This document shows, piece after piece, positions 31,563 to 41,654 of a stretch of DNA of 64,000 nt (its first letter is position 1; every line of letters starts with the position of its first letter). The notes beneath the pieces are model-generated. The model made no database searches. It had not been told where the DNA came from and worked only from the letters and a program-made list of their open reading frames with translations. The DNA is from Streptomyces aurantiacus (GTDB lineage Bacteria > Actinomycetota > Actinomycetes > Streptomycetales > Streptomycetaceae), in contig NZ_CP114283.1 of assembly GCF_027107535.1 (NCBI RefSeq), positions 7,874,001-7,938,000 of the forward strand, read 5' to 3'. The position numbers and the translations under genes were made by a program.

Positions 31563-34181
31563 TCACCGCATCAAAACCCCCGCCCCCTCCACCAGTTCCT
31601 CCGAAGGCACCGCCACCAGCCCCAGTTCCGCTCCCGACGCCAGCAGGCGGTGGGCCGGCAGGATGCGGACCGTGTAGCCGAAGGAGCCGGTGCGGTCCAG
31701 GGACAGGGGGCCCTCGTACAGCCAGCGGCCCTCCAGGTCCGGGCCTCCCACCGGCTTCAGCGGCACGGCCGACCCGTCCGTGATGCGGTCCTCCAGGTCG
31801 ACGCGGCCCGAGACCGCCTGGACCTCGACGTCGTCCGGGACCAGGTCGCCCAGGCCCACGCGGACCCGCAGGGAGAGTGTCGAGCCGAGTTCGGCCGTCG
31901 TGGTCGCGGCCGTCGTCTCGACGTGGTCGACCGTGACGTGCGGCCAGGCCGCCCGCACCCGCGCCTTCCACTCCGCCAGCTCCCCGGCGGAGGACCGGTC
32001 CATGGCGCGGTGGGCGAGGGCCGCCGGCGTGTAGAGGCGCTCCACGTACTCGCGGACCATGCGGCCCGCCAGGACCTTCGGGCCCAGGTGGGTCAGGGTC
32101 TGGCGGACCATCTCGATCCAGCGGTCGGGCAGGCCCTCCTGGCCGTGCTCGTAGAAGCGCGGGGCCACACGCTGTTCCAGGAGGTCGTAGAGGGCGGTCG
32201 CCTCCAGTTCGTCGCGGCGGTCGTCATCGACCGCCGCGCCGTCCGCCGTGGGGATCGCCCAGCCGAAGTCGGGCTGGAACCACTCGTCCCACCAGCCGTC
32301 CAGGACCGAGAGGTTGAGGCAGCCGTTCAGTGCCGCCTTCATCCCGGACGTCCCGCACGCCTCCAGCGGGCGCAGCGGGTTGTTGAGCCAGATGTCGCAG
32401 CCCGGGTACAGCTTCTGCGCCATCGCCATGCCGTAGTCGGGGAGGAAGACGATGCGGTGGCGTACGCGCGGGTCGTCGGCGAACCGCACCAGCTCCTGGA
32501 CCAGGCGTTTTCCGCCGTCGTCGGCGGGATGGGCCTTGCCCGCCACCACGATCTGGATGGGCCGCTCGGGATGCAGCAACAGGTCCATGAGCCGGTCCCT
32601 GTCCCGCAGCATCAGCGTCAGCCGCTTGTACGAGGGGACGCGGCGCGCGAAGCCGATCGTCAGGACGTCCGGGTCCAGCACGCCGTCGATCCAGCCCAGT
32701 TCGGCGGTCCCCGCGCCACGCTGCCGCCAGGACGCGTACAGCCGCTCCCGTACCTCCGTGACCAGCTTTTCGCGCAGGACGCGCCGCAGATCCCAGATGT
32801 CCTGGTCGGGAATGTCGGCGACGGCGTCCCAGCGGTCGGAGCCGCCGACCGTCATGGCGTCCTGGGTGCGCTGCACGCCGATCTGGCGGGCACCGAGCCG
32901 GAACACCTCGGGCGCCACCCAGGTGGGCGCGTGCACGCCGTTCGTGACGGAGGTGATCGGCACCTCGTCCGGGTCGAAGCCCGGCCAGAGTCCGGAGAAC
33001 ATCTCCCGGCTGACGTGCCCGTGCAGCAGGGAGACCCCGTTGGCCCGCTGGCCGAGGCGCAGGCCCATCACCGCCATGTTGAAGAGGTTCGGCTCACCGC
33101 CCGGGTACGTCTCCATCCCCAGGCGCAGAACGCGTTCGACGTCGATGCGCGGGAGTTCCGCGTCGGGGCCGAAGTGGCGGGCCACCAGCTCCCGGTCGAA
33201 GCGGTCGATCCCGGCGGGCACGGGGGTGTGGGTCGTGAAGACGGTCCCGGCCCTGACCGCCTCCAGTGCCGCGTCGAAGTCGAGTCCCTCGTACGACAGT
33301 TCGTGGATGCGTTCCAGGCCGAGGAATCCCGCGTGTCCCTCGTTCGTGTGGAACACCTCGGGCCGGGCGTGGCCCGTCAGACGGCAGTACGTACGGACGG
33401 CACGCACCCCGCCGATGCCGAGGAGCATCTCCTGGAGCAGCCGGTGCTCGCTGCCGCCGCCGTACAGCCGGTCGGTGACACCGCGCTCGCCGAGGTCGTT
33501 CTCCTCGACGTCGGAGTCGAGCAGCAGCAGCGGGACGCGGCCGACCTGGGCCAGCCAGACGCGTGCATGCAGGGCCGTGCCGCCGGGGAGCGCCAGGGAC
33601 ACCTGGGAGGGGGTGCCGTCCGGTTCGCGGAGCAGGGAGAGGGGCAGTTCGTTCGGGTCCAGGACCGGATAGTGCTCCTGCTGCCAGCCGTCCCGGGACA
33701 GGGACTGGCGGAAGTAGCCGTGCCGGTAGAGGAGTCCGACGCCGATCAGGGGCGCGCCGAGGTCGCTGGCCGCCTTGAGATGGTCCCCGGCGAGGATGCC
33801 GAGGCCTCCTGAGTACTGCGGCAGCGCGGCCGTGATGCCGAACTCGGGTGAGAAGTAGGCGACGGCGGCGGGGAGTTCGGACGTCTGGGACTGGTACCAG
33901 CGGTCTCCCGTCACGTAGTCGTTCAGATCGTCGGCGGCCGTGGACAGCCTGTGGAGGAAGTCCCGGTCCTCCGCGAGTTCGGCCAGCCGTCCGTGCGACA
34001 CGCTGCCGAGGAGGCGTACGGGGTCGCAGCCGGAGGCGGCCCAGCGCTCGGGGTCCACGGACTGGAAGAGGTCACGGGTCTCGGCATGCCAGGACCAGCG
34101 CAGATTGCGCGCCAGATCGCTGAGTGGGTGAAGGGCTTCGGGGAGTACGGGACGCACGGTGAATCTGCGGATGGCCTTCAC
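31563..34181 (-). CDS. glgP: Alpha-glucan (glycogen) phosphorylase, GT35, DUF3417 type
   Basis: 872 residues from GTG 34181. It splits the non-reducing ends of glycogen with phosphate to give glucose 1-phosphate. The N-terminal DUF3417 module (RRFTVRPVLPEALHPLSDLARNLRW) marks the actinobacterial form. The PLP lysine is Lys615 in LEACGTSGMKAALNGCLN. Also present are YFSPEFGITAALPQYSGGLG, FHTNEGHAGFLGLERI and TTHTPVPAGIDRF. It is divergent from the S8 protease and glgE, across a 473-bp region. It probably feeds the GlgE pathway or releases sugar from its product. Confidence 0.96.
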   Translation of the reverse strand: MKAIRRFTVRPVLPEALHPLSDLARNLRWSWHAETRDLFQSVDPERWAASGCDPVRLLGSVSHGRLAELAEDRDFLHRLSTAADDLNDYVTGDRWYQSQTSELPAAVAYFSPEFGITAALPQYSGGLGILAGDHLKAASDLGAPLIGVGLLYRHGYFRQSLSRDGWQQEHYPVLDPNELPLSLLREPDGTPSQVSLALPGGTALHARVWLAQVGRVPLLLLDSDVEENDLGERGVTDRLYGGGSEHRLLQEMLLGIGGVRAVRTYCRLTGHARPEVFHTNEGHAGFLGLERIHELSYEGLDFDAALEAVRAGTVFTTHTPVPAGIDRFDRELVARHFGPDAELPRIDVERVLRLGMETYPGGEPNLFNMAVMGLRLGQRANGVSLLHGHVSREMFSGLWPGFDPDEVPITSVTNGVHAPTWVAPEVFRLGARQIGVQRTQDAMTVGGSDRWDAVADIPDQDIWDLRRVLREKLVTEVRERLYASWRQRGAGTAELGWIDGVLDPDVLTIGFARRVPSYKRLTLMLRDRDRLMDLLLHPERPIQIVVAGKAHPADDGGKRLVQELVRFADDPRVRHRIVFLPDYGMAMAQKLYPGCDIWLNNPLRPLEACGTSGMKAALNGCLNLSVLDGWWDEWFQPDFGWAIPTADGAAVDDDRRDELEATALYDLLEQRVAPRFYEHGQEGLPDRWIEMVRQTLTHLGPKVLAGRMVREYVERLYTPAALAHRAMDRSSAGELAEWKARVRAAWPHVTVDHVETTAATTTAELGSTLSLRVRVGLGDLVPDDVEVQAVSGRVDLEDRITDGSAVPLKPVGGPDLEGRWLYEGPLSLDRTGSFGYTVRILPAHRLLASGAELGLVAVPSEELVEGAGVLMR

Positions 34182-34654
34182 GAGCTTCCACCTTCACGGA
34201 TGGACGGACCAGGGCGGCGTACCAGGACTGGTTCCACCACCGGGATTCCGTGCCGCCCGCCGGGCGGACGACGGGAGCCCGACGGCAGGACCCCGAGGGG
34301 CACACGTCGGTGTGCGCCCTTCGTCACCCACGACGGTAGCGGCGAGGGTGCCTTCGCAACTACGGCGCGAAGTGCTCCGCGGGACGTGCGGCACCACGAC
34401 TGCGGGCGGTCCTCGGCCGGTCGCGCGGTTCCCGCGCCCCCCGCGTGCCCCATGTGCACGCACGGGGGATATGGCCGATTCCACCCCATCATGCGGCCTT
34501 GTGGCACTTCACACCGCACGAGAGGCTGCCGAGTGGCGATCCGGCGCGGCGCTTCCACGGCCCTTCCAGGGGCCCTGCGAGGCCTGCCAGAACCCTCACG
34601 GGGCGGGGGCGACAACGGCCGGGGCACGCCGAGTCGAGGAGGGGAACCCACACC
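34182..34654. other. 473-bp gap between glgP and S8 protease, no gene seen
   Basis: The gap holds the divergent promoters of glgP and the S8 protease. I see no protein-like frame. A degenerate copy of the GTTCCCCGCGCCCC word is at about 34425-34445. AGGAGGGG sits 9 bases before the ATG at 34655. No riboswitch or strong operator palindrome was recognised. Confidence 0.6.
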
Positions 34655-35854
34655 ATGGCAGTGACGCGCACGCGGCGGCCGCGCCGGGCGGGAGGCCTGA
34701 CGGCGGTCATGACGGCCGGCGTGCTGTCGGCTCTCGCCCTGCCCGCCCACGCCGCCCCCGAGGGGCGGATATCCGGCAGTGGCGGAGCCGGCGCGGTCAG
34801 TGGCAGCTACATCGTGACCCTCGCAGGGGGGACGAGGGCTCCGTCGGAGGCGGGCCGGGCCGTCGCCACCGGGTACGGAGCGGAAATCAGCCACACCTAC
34901 GGCACCGCGCTCAACGGGTACGCGGTGCGGGCCGACGAGCGGCAGGCCAGACGTCTCGCCGCCGATCCACGGGTGGTCTCGGTCTCGCGGGACGCCGCGG
35001 TGGCCGTCGAGCGCCGGCAGCCGGATCCGCCGTGGGGGCTCGACCGCATCGACCAGCGGAACCTGCCTCTGGACGGCGGGTACACCTGGACCGGTCCTGC
35101 GGGGCGGGGCGTGACGGCGTACGTCATCGACACCGGCGTACGCGTCACGCACAAGGACTTCGGCGGCCGGGCGCGCTCCGGCTGGGACTTCGTCGACGAC
35201 GACGCCACCGCCCAGGACGGCCAGGGCCACGGCACGCATGTCGCGGGCACGATCGCGGGCACGCGGTACGGCGTCGCGAAGCAGGCGCGGATCGTCGCCG
35301 TCCGCGTGCTCGACGACGACGGGGCAGGCACGCTGTCGCAGGTCATCGCGGGCATCGACTGGGTGACCCGGCACGCCAGGAAACCGGCCGTCGCCAACAT
35401 GAGCCTCGGCGGTCTCGCCGACCCGCAACTGGACGCCGCCGTGCGCAACTCCATCGCGTCCGGCGTCGCCTACACGCTCGCGGCGGGCAACGACGGCCTC
35501 CCCGCGAGCCGCTACTCACCGGCCCGTGTCAAGGAGGCGATCACGGTCGGAGCGGGCGACAAGAAGGACACCAGGGCGGACTTCTCCAATTGGGGCGCGC
35601 GGCTGGACCTCTTCGCTCCGGGCGTGGACGTCACTTCCACCTCGAACGCGAGCGACACCGGGAGGTCGACCTACTCGGGTACCTCGATGGCGTCGCCTCA
35701 TGCGGCGGGCGCGGCCGCGCTGTATCTTGCCGGCCATTCCTCGGCGACCCCGGCCGAGGTGGGCAAGGCTCTCGTTAAGCGGGCGGAAACCGGGAAGATG
35801 TCCAATGAGGGCCCCGGTTCACCGGACAAGCTGTTGCAGGTCAACAGACCCTAA
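34655..35854 (+). CDS. Secreted subtilisin-family (S8) serine protease
   Basis: 399 residues from ATG 34655. Twin-Arg-like N-terminus (RTRRPRRAGG) and hydrophobic core lead to a signal end at LPAHAAPEG. An I9 propeptide (YIVTLAGGTRAPSEAGRAVA) precedes the catalytic domain. The triad is Asp159 (VIDTGVRVTH), His192 (GHGTHVAGT) and Ser344 (GTSMASPHAAG). It is a compact protease without C-terminal extra domains and without cysteines. It sits between glgP and glgE, which run in opposite directions, and has no obvious place in glucan metabolism. In S. coelicolor these genes are, as I recall, adjacent, so this looks like an insertion, but that needs a comparison. Confidence 0.94.
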   Translation: MAVTRTRRPRRAGGLTAVMTAGVLSALALPAHAAPEGRISGSGGAGAVSGSYIVTLAGGTRAPSEAGRAVATGYGAEISHTYGTALNGYAVRADERQARRLAADPRVVSVSRDAAVAVERRQPDPPWGLDRIDQRNLPLDGGYTWTGPAGRGVTAYVIDTGVRVTHKDFGGRARSGWDFVDDDATAQDGQGHGTHVAGTIAGTRYGVAKQARIVAVRVLDDDGAGTLSQVIAGIDWVTRHARKPAVANMSLGGLADPQLDAAVRNSIASGVAYTLAAGNDGLPASRYSPARVKEAITVGAGDKKDTRADFSNWGARLDLFAPGVDVTSTSNASDTGRSTYSGTSMASPHAAGAAALYLAGHSSATPAEVGKALVKRAETGKMSNEGPGSPDKLLQVNRP

Positions 35855-35899
35855 GTAATTGCGCATTCACCGACCGGCCCAGTCCCGGGAATCCTTGGC

Positions 35900-35921
35900 A
35901 GATTCTTGACAGATCAGTGAC
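35900..35921 (+). promoter_or_regulatory. 11-bp direct repeat with a TTGACA box upstream of glgE
   Basis: AGATTCTTGAC at 35900-35910 is followed directly by AGATCAGTGAC at 35911-35921. The first unit runs into TTGACA at 35906-35911, which could serve as a -35 box; no good -10 box lies 16-18 bases on. The 239-bp gap to glgE has no gene. Confidence 0.4.
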
Positions 35922-36093
35922 GGATTCTCATCGGGCGAGGCCGGTCTTGTGTGTAGACATACGCGCGAGTAGTTAACAAAGTGCCGGATTGCCTACCCGA
36001 AAAGGGTGGGAAGGCTCCACCGGTAACGCACTGCAGGACCCACCTCCCCACACCCTCATCCGCCCACCCACGTTGACGCGGACAGGAGCGGTC

Positions 36094-38391
36094 ATGCCCG
36101 CCATGCACCACCAGCCGTCACAACCCCCGACGACCGGCACCACCCCACCCCCCGCCCCGGGGGAGAAAGCCGACCGGCCACAGCCGCCGAAGGCCAGGAC
36201 CGCCAGGACGGCGGACCCGTCCGGGGCGGCGGACCCGGCCGGGGCGGCGGACCCGTCCGGGGCGGCGGACCCGGCCAAGCCGCCGAAGCCCGCGAAGTCG
36301 CCGAAGTCTCCGAAGTCGGCCAAACCGCCGGCCGCGCGCGCCACCCCCGCCGCGCCCGCCTCCTTCGTCCCGGCGAGCGCCCCCGTGATCGGCCGCATCC
36401 CCGTCCTGGACGTGCGCCCCCTCGTCGCGGGCGGCCGCCGTCCCGCGAAGGCCGTGGTGGGAGAGTCCTTCGAGATCTCCGCGACGGTGTTCCGCGAGGG
36501 GCACGACGCGGTCGCCGCGAACGTCGTCCTGCGCGACTCCGAGGGCCGCACCGGCCCCTGGACACCCCTGCGCGAACTCGCCCCCGGCACGGACCGCTGG
36601 GGCGCCACCGTCTCCGTACCGGAGCCGGGGAACTGGACCTACACCGTGGAGGCCTGGGGCGACCCGGTCAGCACCTGGCGCCATCACGCCCAGATCAAGA
36701 TCCCGGCGGGCATGGACACCGAACTCGTCCTGGAGGAGGGCGCGTTGCTGTACGAGCGCGCCGCGGCCGGAGTGCCGAAGAGCAAGGGGCGCCGGGACGC
36801 GGTCCTGGCCGCCGCGGACGCCCTGCGCGACACCGCCCGACCCGCCGCGGCCCGCCTGGCCGCCGCGCTCACTCCCGGCGTGGACCACGTCCTCGCGCGC
36901 CATCCCCTGCGCGAGCCGGTCTCGTCGTCCGACCCGCTCCCCCTGCTGGTGGAGCGGGAGCGGGCGCTGTACGGCTCCTGGTACGAGTTCTTCCCGCGGT
37001 CGGAGGGCGCGCTGGTCGAGCCGGGCAAGCCGCCGGTCAGCGGCACGTTCCGGACCGCGGCGCGACGGCTGCCGGCCATCGCCGCGATGGGCTTCGACGT
37101 GGTGTACCTGCCGCCGGTCCACCCCATCGGCACGACCTTCCGCAAGGGACCGGACAACACGCTGAACCCGGGCCCGTACGACGTCGGGGTTCCGTGGGCG
37201 ATCGGTTCGCCGGAGGGCGGGCACGACGCCGTCCATCCCGATCTCGGCACGATCGACGACTTCGACGAATTCGTCCGCCGGGCCGCCGAGCTGGACCTGG
37301 AGATCGCTCTCGACTTCGCGCTCCAGTGCTCACCGGACCACCCGTGGGTGGAGAAACACCCGGAGTGGTTCCACCACCGCCCCGACGGGACGATCGCGTA
37401 CGCGGAGAACCCGCCGAAGAAGTACCAGGACATCTATCCGATCGCCTTCGACAAGGACATGCCGGGCCTGATCAAGGAGACGCTTCGCGTCCTTCGGTTC
37501 TGGATGAGTCACGGCGTACGGATCTTCCGCGTCGACAACCCGCATACGAAACCGGTCATCTTCTGGGAGCAGGTGATCGCGGACATCAACCGTACCGATC
37601 CCGATGTGATCTTCCTGGCCGAGGCCTTCACCCGCCCGGCGATGATGCACACGCTCGGTGCGATCGGATTCCAGCAGTCGTACACGTACTTCACCTGGCG
37701 CAACACCAGGGAGGAGCTGACCGAGTACCTCACCGAACTCTCCGGTGAGGCGGCCGCCTATATGCGGCCCAACTTCTTCGTCAACACCCCCGACATCCTG
37801 CACGAATTCCTCCAGCACGGCGGCCGGGCGGCCTTCGAGCTGCGCGCGGTGCTGGCGGCGACGCTCTCACCGACCTGGGGTGTCTACAGCGGATTCGAGC
37901 TGTGCGAGAACGTTCCGGTGCGCGAGGGGAGCGAAGAATACCTGCACTCCGAGAAATACCAACTACGTCCGCGGGACTGGGAGTCGGCGGAACAGGAGGG
38001 TCGTAGCATCGCCCCCCTGATCGCCGAACTCAACGCGATCAGGCGTCGCAGCCCCGCCCTTCGGCAACTGCGCGACCTGCATTTCCACGAGACGGACAAG
38101 GAGGCGGTCCTCGCGTATTCGAAGTCCGTCACGGACGCACGTGGATCGAACACGGTTCTGGTGGTCGTGAACCTCGACCCTCACCACACCCAGGAAGCCA
38201 CCATCTCGTTGGACATGCCACGACTGGGCCTCGACTGGCACGAGTCGGTGCCGGTGCGCGACGAGCTCACCGGCGAGATCTACCACTGGGGCAGGACCAA
38301 CTACGTACGCCTCACGCCCGGACAGCGGCCCGCGCACGTCACCACCGTCCTGCGACCGTCCTCACCGCCCACCGGAGGGTCACCCACATGA
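36094..38391 (+). CDS. glgE: Alpha-1,4-glucan:maltose-1-phosphate maltosyltransferase GlgE
   Basis: 765 residues from ATG 36094 with CAGGAG upstream. It adds maltosyl units from maltose 1-phosphate to alpha-glucan chains. The nucleophile is Asp481 in [12 protein letters not shown] and the acid Glu510 in [10 protein letters not shown]; the spacing of 29 equals that of S. coelicolor GlgE isoform I (Asp394 and Glu423). This gives an N-terminal extension of about 87 residues, made of Pro/Ala/Lys repeats such as [14 protein letters not shown] and [10 protein letters not shown]. The tail of the gene overlaps treS by ATGA, so their translation is coupled. GH13_3 family. Confidence 0.97.
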   Translation: MPAMHHQPSQPPTTGTTPPPAPGEKADRPQPPKARTARTADPSGAADPAGAADPSGAADPAKPPKPAKSPKSPKSAKPPAARATPAAPASFVPASAPVIGRIPVLDVRPLVAGGRRPAKAVVGESFEISATVFREGHDAVAANVVLRDSEGRTGPWTPLRELAPGTDRWGATVSVPEPGNWTYTVEAWGDPVSTWRHHAQIKIPAGMDTELVLEEGALLYERAAAGVPKSKGRRDAVLAAADALRDTARPAAARLAAALTPGVDHVLARHPLREPVSSSDPLPLLVERERALYGSWYEFFPRSEGALVEPGKPPVSGTFRTAARRLPAIAAMGFDVVYLPPVHPIGTTFRKGPDNTLNPGPYDVGVPWAIGSPEGGHDAVHPDLGTIDDFDEFVRRAAELDLEIALDFALQCSPDHPWVEKHPEWFHHRPDGTIAYAENPPKKYQDIYPIAFDKDMPGLIKETLRVLRFWMSHGVRIFRVDNPHTKPVIFWEQVIADINRTDPDVIFLAEAFTRPAMMHTLGAIGFQQSYTYFTWRNTREELTEYLTELSGEAAAYMRPNFFVNTPDILHEFLQHGGRAAFELRAVLAATLSPTWGVYSGFELCENVPVREGSEEYLHSEKYQLRPRDWESAEQEGRSIAPLIAELNAIRRRSPALRQLRDLHFHETDKEAVLAYSKSVTDARGSNTVLVVVNLDPHHTQEATISLDMPRLGLDWHESVPVRDELTGEIYHWGRTNYVRLTPGQRPAHVTTVLRPSSPPTGGSPT

Positions 38392-40088
38392 TCGTCAACG
38401 AGCCCGTCCCGGACACATTCGAAGACACCCCCGCCAAAGACCGGGACCCCGAATGGTTCAAACGCGCCGTCTTCTACGAAGTCCTCGTCCGCTCCTTCCA
38501 GGACAGCAACGGCGACGGCATCGGCGACCTCAAAGGCCTCACCGCCAAACTCGACTACCTCCAATGGCTCGGCGTCGACTGCCTCTGGCTCCCCCCCTTC
38601 TTCAAATCCCCCCTCAAAGACGGCGGCTACGACGTCTCCGACTACACCGCCGTCCTCCCCGAATTCGGCGACCTCGCCGACTTCGTCGAATTCGTCGACG
38701 CCGCCCACCAACGCGGCATGCGCGTCATCATCGACTTCGTCATGAACCACACCAGCGACCAGCACCCCTGGTTCCAAGCCTCACGCAACGACCCCCAAGG
38801 CCCCTACGGCGACTACTACATGTGGGCCGACGACGACAAGCAATACCCCGACGCCCGCATCATCTTCGTCGACACCGAAGCCTCCAACTGGACCTTCGAC
38901 CCCATCCGCAAGCAGTACTACTGGCACCGCTTCTTCTCCCACCAACCCGACCTCAACTTCGAAAACCCCGCCGTCCAGGAAGAAATCGTCTCCGCCCTCC
39001 GCTTCTGGCTCGACCTCGGCATCGACGGCTTCCGCCTCGACGCCGTCCCCTACCTCTTCGCCGAAGAAGGCACCGACTGCGAAAACCTCCCCGCCACCCA
39101 CCACGTCCTCAAACGCGTCCGCGCCGAAATCGACGCCCACTACCCCGACACCGTCCTCCTCGCCGAAGCCAACCAATGGCCCGAAGACGTCGTCGACTAC
39201 TTCGGCGACTACACCACCGGCGGCGACGAATGCCACATGGCCTTCCACTTCCCCGTCATGCCACGCATCTTCATGGCCGTCCGCCGCGAATCCCGCTACC
39301 CCGTCTCCGAAATCCTCGCGAAAACCCCCGCCATCCCCTCCGGCTGCCAATGGGGCATCTTCCTCCGCAACCACGACGAACTCACCCTCGAAATGGTCAC
39401 CGACGAAGAACGCGACTACATGTACGCCGAATACGCCAAAGACCCCCGCATGCGCGCCAACATCGGCATCCGCCGCCGCCTCGCCACCCTCCTCGACAAC
39501 GACCGCAACCAGATCGAACTCTTCACCGCACTGCTGCTGTCACTGCCAGGGTCACCGATCCTCTACTACGGCGACGAAATCGGCATGGGCGACAACATCT
39601 GGCTCGGCGACCGCGACGCCGTCCGCACCCCCATGCAATGGACCCCCGACCGCAACGCAGGCTTCTCCTCCTGCGACCCCGGACGCCTCTTCCTCCCCAC
39701 GATCATGGACCCCGTCCACGGCTACCAGGTCACCAACGTCGAAGCCTCCATGAGCAACCCCAGCTCACTGCTCCACTGGACCCGACGCATGATCGAAATC
39801 CGCAAACAGAACCCCGCCTTCGGCCTCGGCTCCTACACCGAACTCCCCTCCTCCAACCCCGCCGTCATCGCCTTCCTCCGCGAACACGGCGACGACCTCG
39901 TCCTGTGCGTCCACAACTTCTCCCGCTTCGCCCAGCCCACCGAACTCGACCTCCAGACCTTCAACGGCCGCCACCCCGTCGAACTCATCGGCGGCGTCCG
40001 CTTCCCCGCCATCGGCGACCTCCCCTACCTCCTCACCCTCGCAGGCCACGGCTTCTACTGGTTCCGACTGCGCAGGGACGCCGTGTAG
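38388..40088 (+). CDS. treS: Trehalose synthase (maltose alpha-D-glucosyltransferase)
   Basis: 566 residues, GH13_16. It interconverts trehalose and maltose. Nucleophile Asp218 lies in [14 protein letters not shown], acid Glu260 in [12 protein letters not shown], and [13 protein letters not shown] provides the transition-state Asp. It overlaps glgE (ATGA). The codon usage is unlike the rest of the window: Glu is nearly always GAA, Lys AAA, and most other codons end in C, with G-ending codons scarce. This holds from the start to the stop apart from a short piece near 39520-39560. A terminator follows, so mak is likely expressed separately. Confidence 0.97.
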   Translation: MIVNEPVPDTFEDTPAKDRDPEWFKRAVFYEVLVRSFQDSNGDGIGDLKGLTAKLDYLQWLGVDCLWLPPFFKSPLKDGGYDVSDYTAVLPEFGDLADFVEFVDAAHQRGMRVIIDFVMNHTSDQHPWFQASRNDPQGPYGDYYMWADDDKQYPDARIIFVDTEASNWTFDPIRKQYYWHRFFSHQPDLNFENPAVQEEIVSALRFWLDLGIDGFRLDAVPYLFAEEGTDCENLPATHHVLKRVRAEIDAHYPDTVLLAEANQWPEDVVDYFGDYTTGGDECHMAFHFPVMPRIFMAVRRESRYPVSEILAKTPAIPSGCQWGIFLRNHDELTLEMVTDEERDYMYAEYAKDPRMRANIGIRRRLATLLDNDRNQIELFTALLLSLPGSPILYYGDEIGMGDNIWLGDRDAVRTPMQWTPDRNAGFSSCDPGRLFLPTIMDPVHGYQVTNVEASMSNPSSLLHWTRRMIEIRKQNPAFGLGSYTELPSSNPAVIAFLREHGDDLVLCVHNFSRFAQPTELDLQTFNGRHPVELIGGVRFPAIGDLPYLLTLAGHGFYWFRLRRDAV

Positions 40089-40107
40089 AACGGCGCGTAC
40101 AACGGAC

Positions 40108-40133
40108 GGCGGGGCGGTTTCCGCCGCCCCGCC
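40108..40133 (+). terminator. Terminator between treS and mak
   Basis: GGCGGGGCGG at 40108-40117 pairs perfectly with CCGCCCCGCC at 40124-40133 around TTTCCG. It lies 19 bases after treS. Confidence 0.75.
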
Positions 40134-40182
40134 CTGGGCACGCATCAGTAACACCCCGACTCCGGGGAAAGGACGCGACGCC

Positions 40183-41610
40183 ATGTCGGAAGCCGTCACC
40201 CGCTCCGTGCACTCCGCTTCGACAAGCCCCGGCCTCCTTGCGTCCCTCGACCCACTGCTTCGCGAGTGGTTGCCACGGCAGCGGTGGTTCGCGGGAAAGG
40301 GCCGGCCCGTCACCGGGTTCTCCCTGGTCTCGGCGACGGAAGTGCTGCCGCTGGACTCCACGCTGGGGGTGCTCCATCTGCTCGTACAGGCGCACCAGCC
40401 GCTCGTACCCACGCAGCGTGCCCCCGCGCATCCCGCCGACTGCTACCAGCTGTTGCTCGGCGTGCGCGAGACGCTGCCACCACGGCTGGCGCCCGCGCTG
40501 ATCGGCCGTCCGGCGCAGGGTCCGCTGGCCGGGCGGACCGTGTACGAGGCGCTGCACGATCCACGGCCCGCCGATGTCCTCCTGGAGGCCGTGCGGGAGC
40601 GGGCCCGCGTCGGCGAGCTGCGCTTCGAGCGGGACACGCGTCACGAGATCCGCGGTGACCTGGTGCCGCGCCTGATCACGGCCGAGCAGTCCAACTCCTC
40701 GATCGTCTACGGAGATACGTTCATCCTGAAGCTCCTGCGGCGGATCGTGCCGGGGGTCAACCCCGATCTGGAGCTGCCGCTGGCGCTGTCCCGCGAGGGC
40801 TGTGACCAGGTTCCGGCGCCCGTGGGATGGATGCACGCGGACCTGGCCGGCGACCCGTACGTACTGGGGGTCCTGCAGCCCTTCGTCCAGGGCGCCACGG
40901 ACGGCTGGGACCTCGCGCTGCGCGGGCTCGCCAAGGGCGAGGACTTCAGCGGTGAGGCGCGGGCTCTCGGGCGGGCCACGGCCGAGGTGCACACGGCGCT
41001 GGCCCGGGCACTGCCCACGGTGACCATGGGACGCGGGCAGATGGAACTGCTCGTGGACGGTATGACCGAGCGGCTGGAGGCGGCCGTGCAGGCGGTGCCC
41101 ACGCTGCGGCCGTACGCGCCCGGTCTGCGTTCCGCGTTCGACGCGCTCGCCGATCTGGCGGGCGGGGGCGAGACGTGGACGGCCCAGCGGATCCACGGGG
41201 ACCTGCACCTCGGGCAGTGTCTGCGGTCGCCGTCCGGACACTGGTCGCTGATCGACTTCGAGGGTGAGCCCTCGAAGCCGCTCGCGGAGCGGCGCATGCC
41301 CCAGCCGATCGCGCGGGACGTGGCCGGCATGCTCCGTTCCTTCGACTACGCGGCGCACTCGCTCTCGCAGGCCGCCGGCTCCGACGGCGCGGGGCCGGCC
41401 GCAGGCTGGGCCGACATGTGCCGGGCCGCGTACTGCTCCGGTTATGCCGAGACCGCCGGCCGTGATCCGCGTACGGATCCGGTGCTGCTCCGCGCGTACG
41501 AGACCGACAAGGCGGTCTACGAAGTCGTGTACGAGGCGCGGCACCGGCCGGACTGGCTGCCCGTACCGATGGCGGCGGTCCGCCGTCTGGCTCTTTCCGA
41601 AGCGACCTGA
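40183..41610 (+). CDS. mak: Maltokinase (ATP:maltose 1-phosphotransferase)
   Basis: 475 residues. It phosphorylates maltose to maltose 1-phosphate, the GlgE substrate. The N-terminal cap ([21 protein letters not shown]) and the aminoglycoside-kinase-like catalytic half are both present, with the catalytic Asp in [11 protein letters not shown] and the metal site in [29 protein letters not shown] is the nucleotide-binding face. The gene is also called pep2 in Streptomyces. The start ATG 40183 has AAAGGA 10 bases before it. glgB follows at 44 bp. Confidence 0.95.
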   Translation: MSEAVTRSVHSASTSPGLLASLDPLLREWLPRQRWFAGKGRPVTGFSLVSATEVLPLDSTLGVLHLLVQAHQPLVPTQRAPAHPADCYQLLLGVRETLPPRLAPALIGRPAQGPLAGRTVYEALHDPRPADVLLEAVRERARVGELRFERDTRHEIRGDLVPRLITAEQSNSSIVYGDTFILKLLRRIVPGVNPDLELPLALSREGCDQVPAPVGWMHADLAGDPYVLGVLQPFVQGATDGWDLALRGLAKGEDFSGEARALGRATAEVHTALARALPTVTMGRGQMELLVDGMTERLEAAVQAVPTLRPYAPGLRSAFDALADLAGGGETWTAQRIHGDLHLGQCLRSPSGHWSLIDFEGEPSKPLAERRMPQPIARDVAGMLRSFDYAAHSLSQAAGSDGAGPAAGWADMCRAAYCSGYAETAGRDPRTDPVLLRAYETDKAVYEVVYEARHRPDWLPVPMAAVRRLALSEAT

Positions 41611-41654
41611 CCCGCCCCGTCCGACCTCTCACCCCCGCCGAGGAGGCTCCGCCC

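Noticed and set aside
34425..34445. A third copy of the GTTCCCCGCGCCCC repeat
   Set aside because: Too degenerate to list as a feature on its own; mentioned with the gap.
38453..40501. A 682-residue plus-strand frame made almost wholly of Pro, Arg and His, overlapping treS
   Set aside because: It is the shifted frame of treS and reflects its C-rich codon usage, not a gene.
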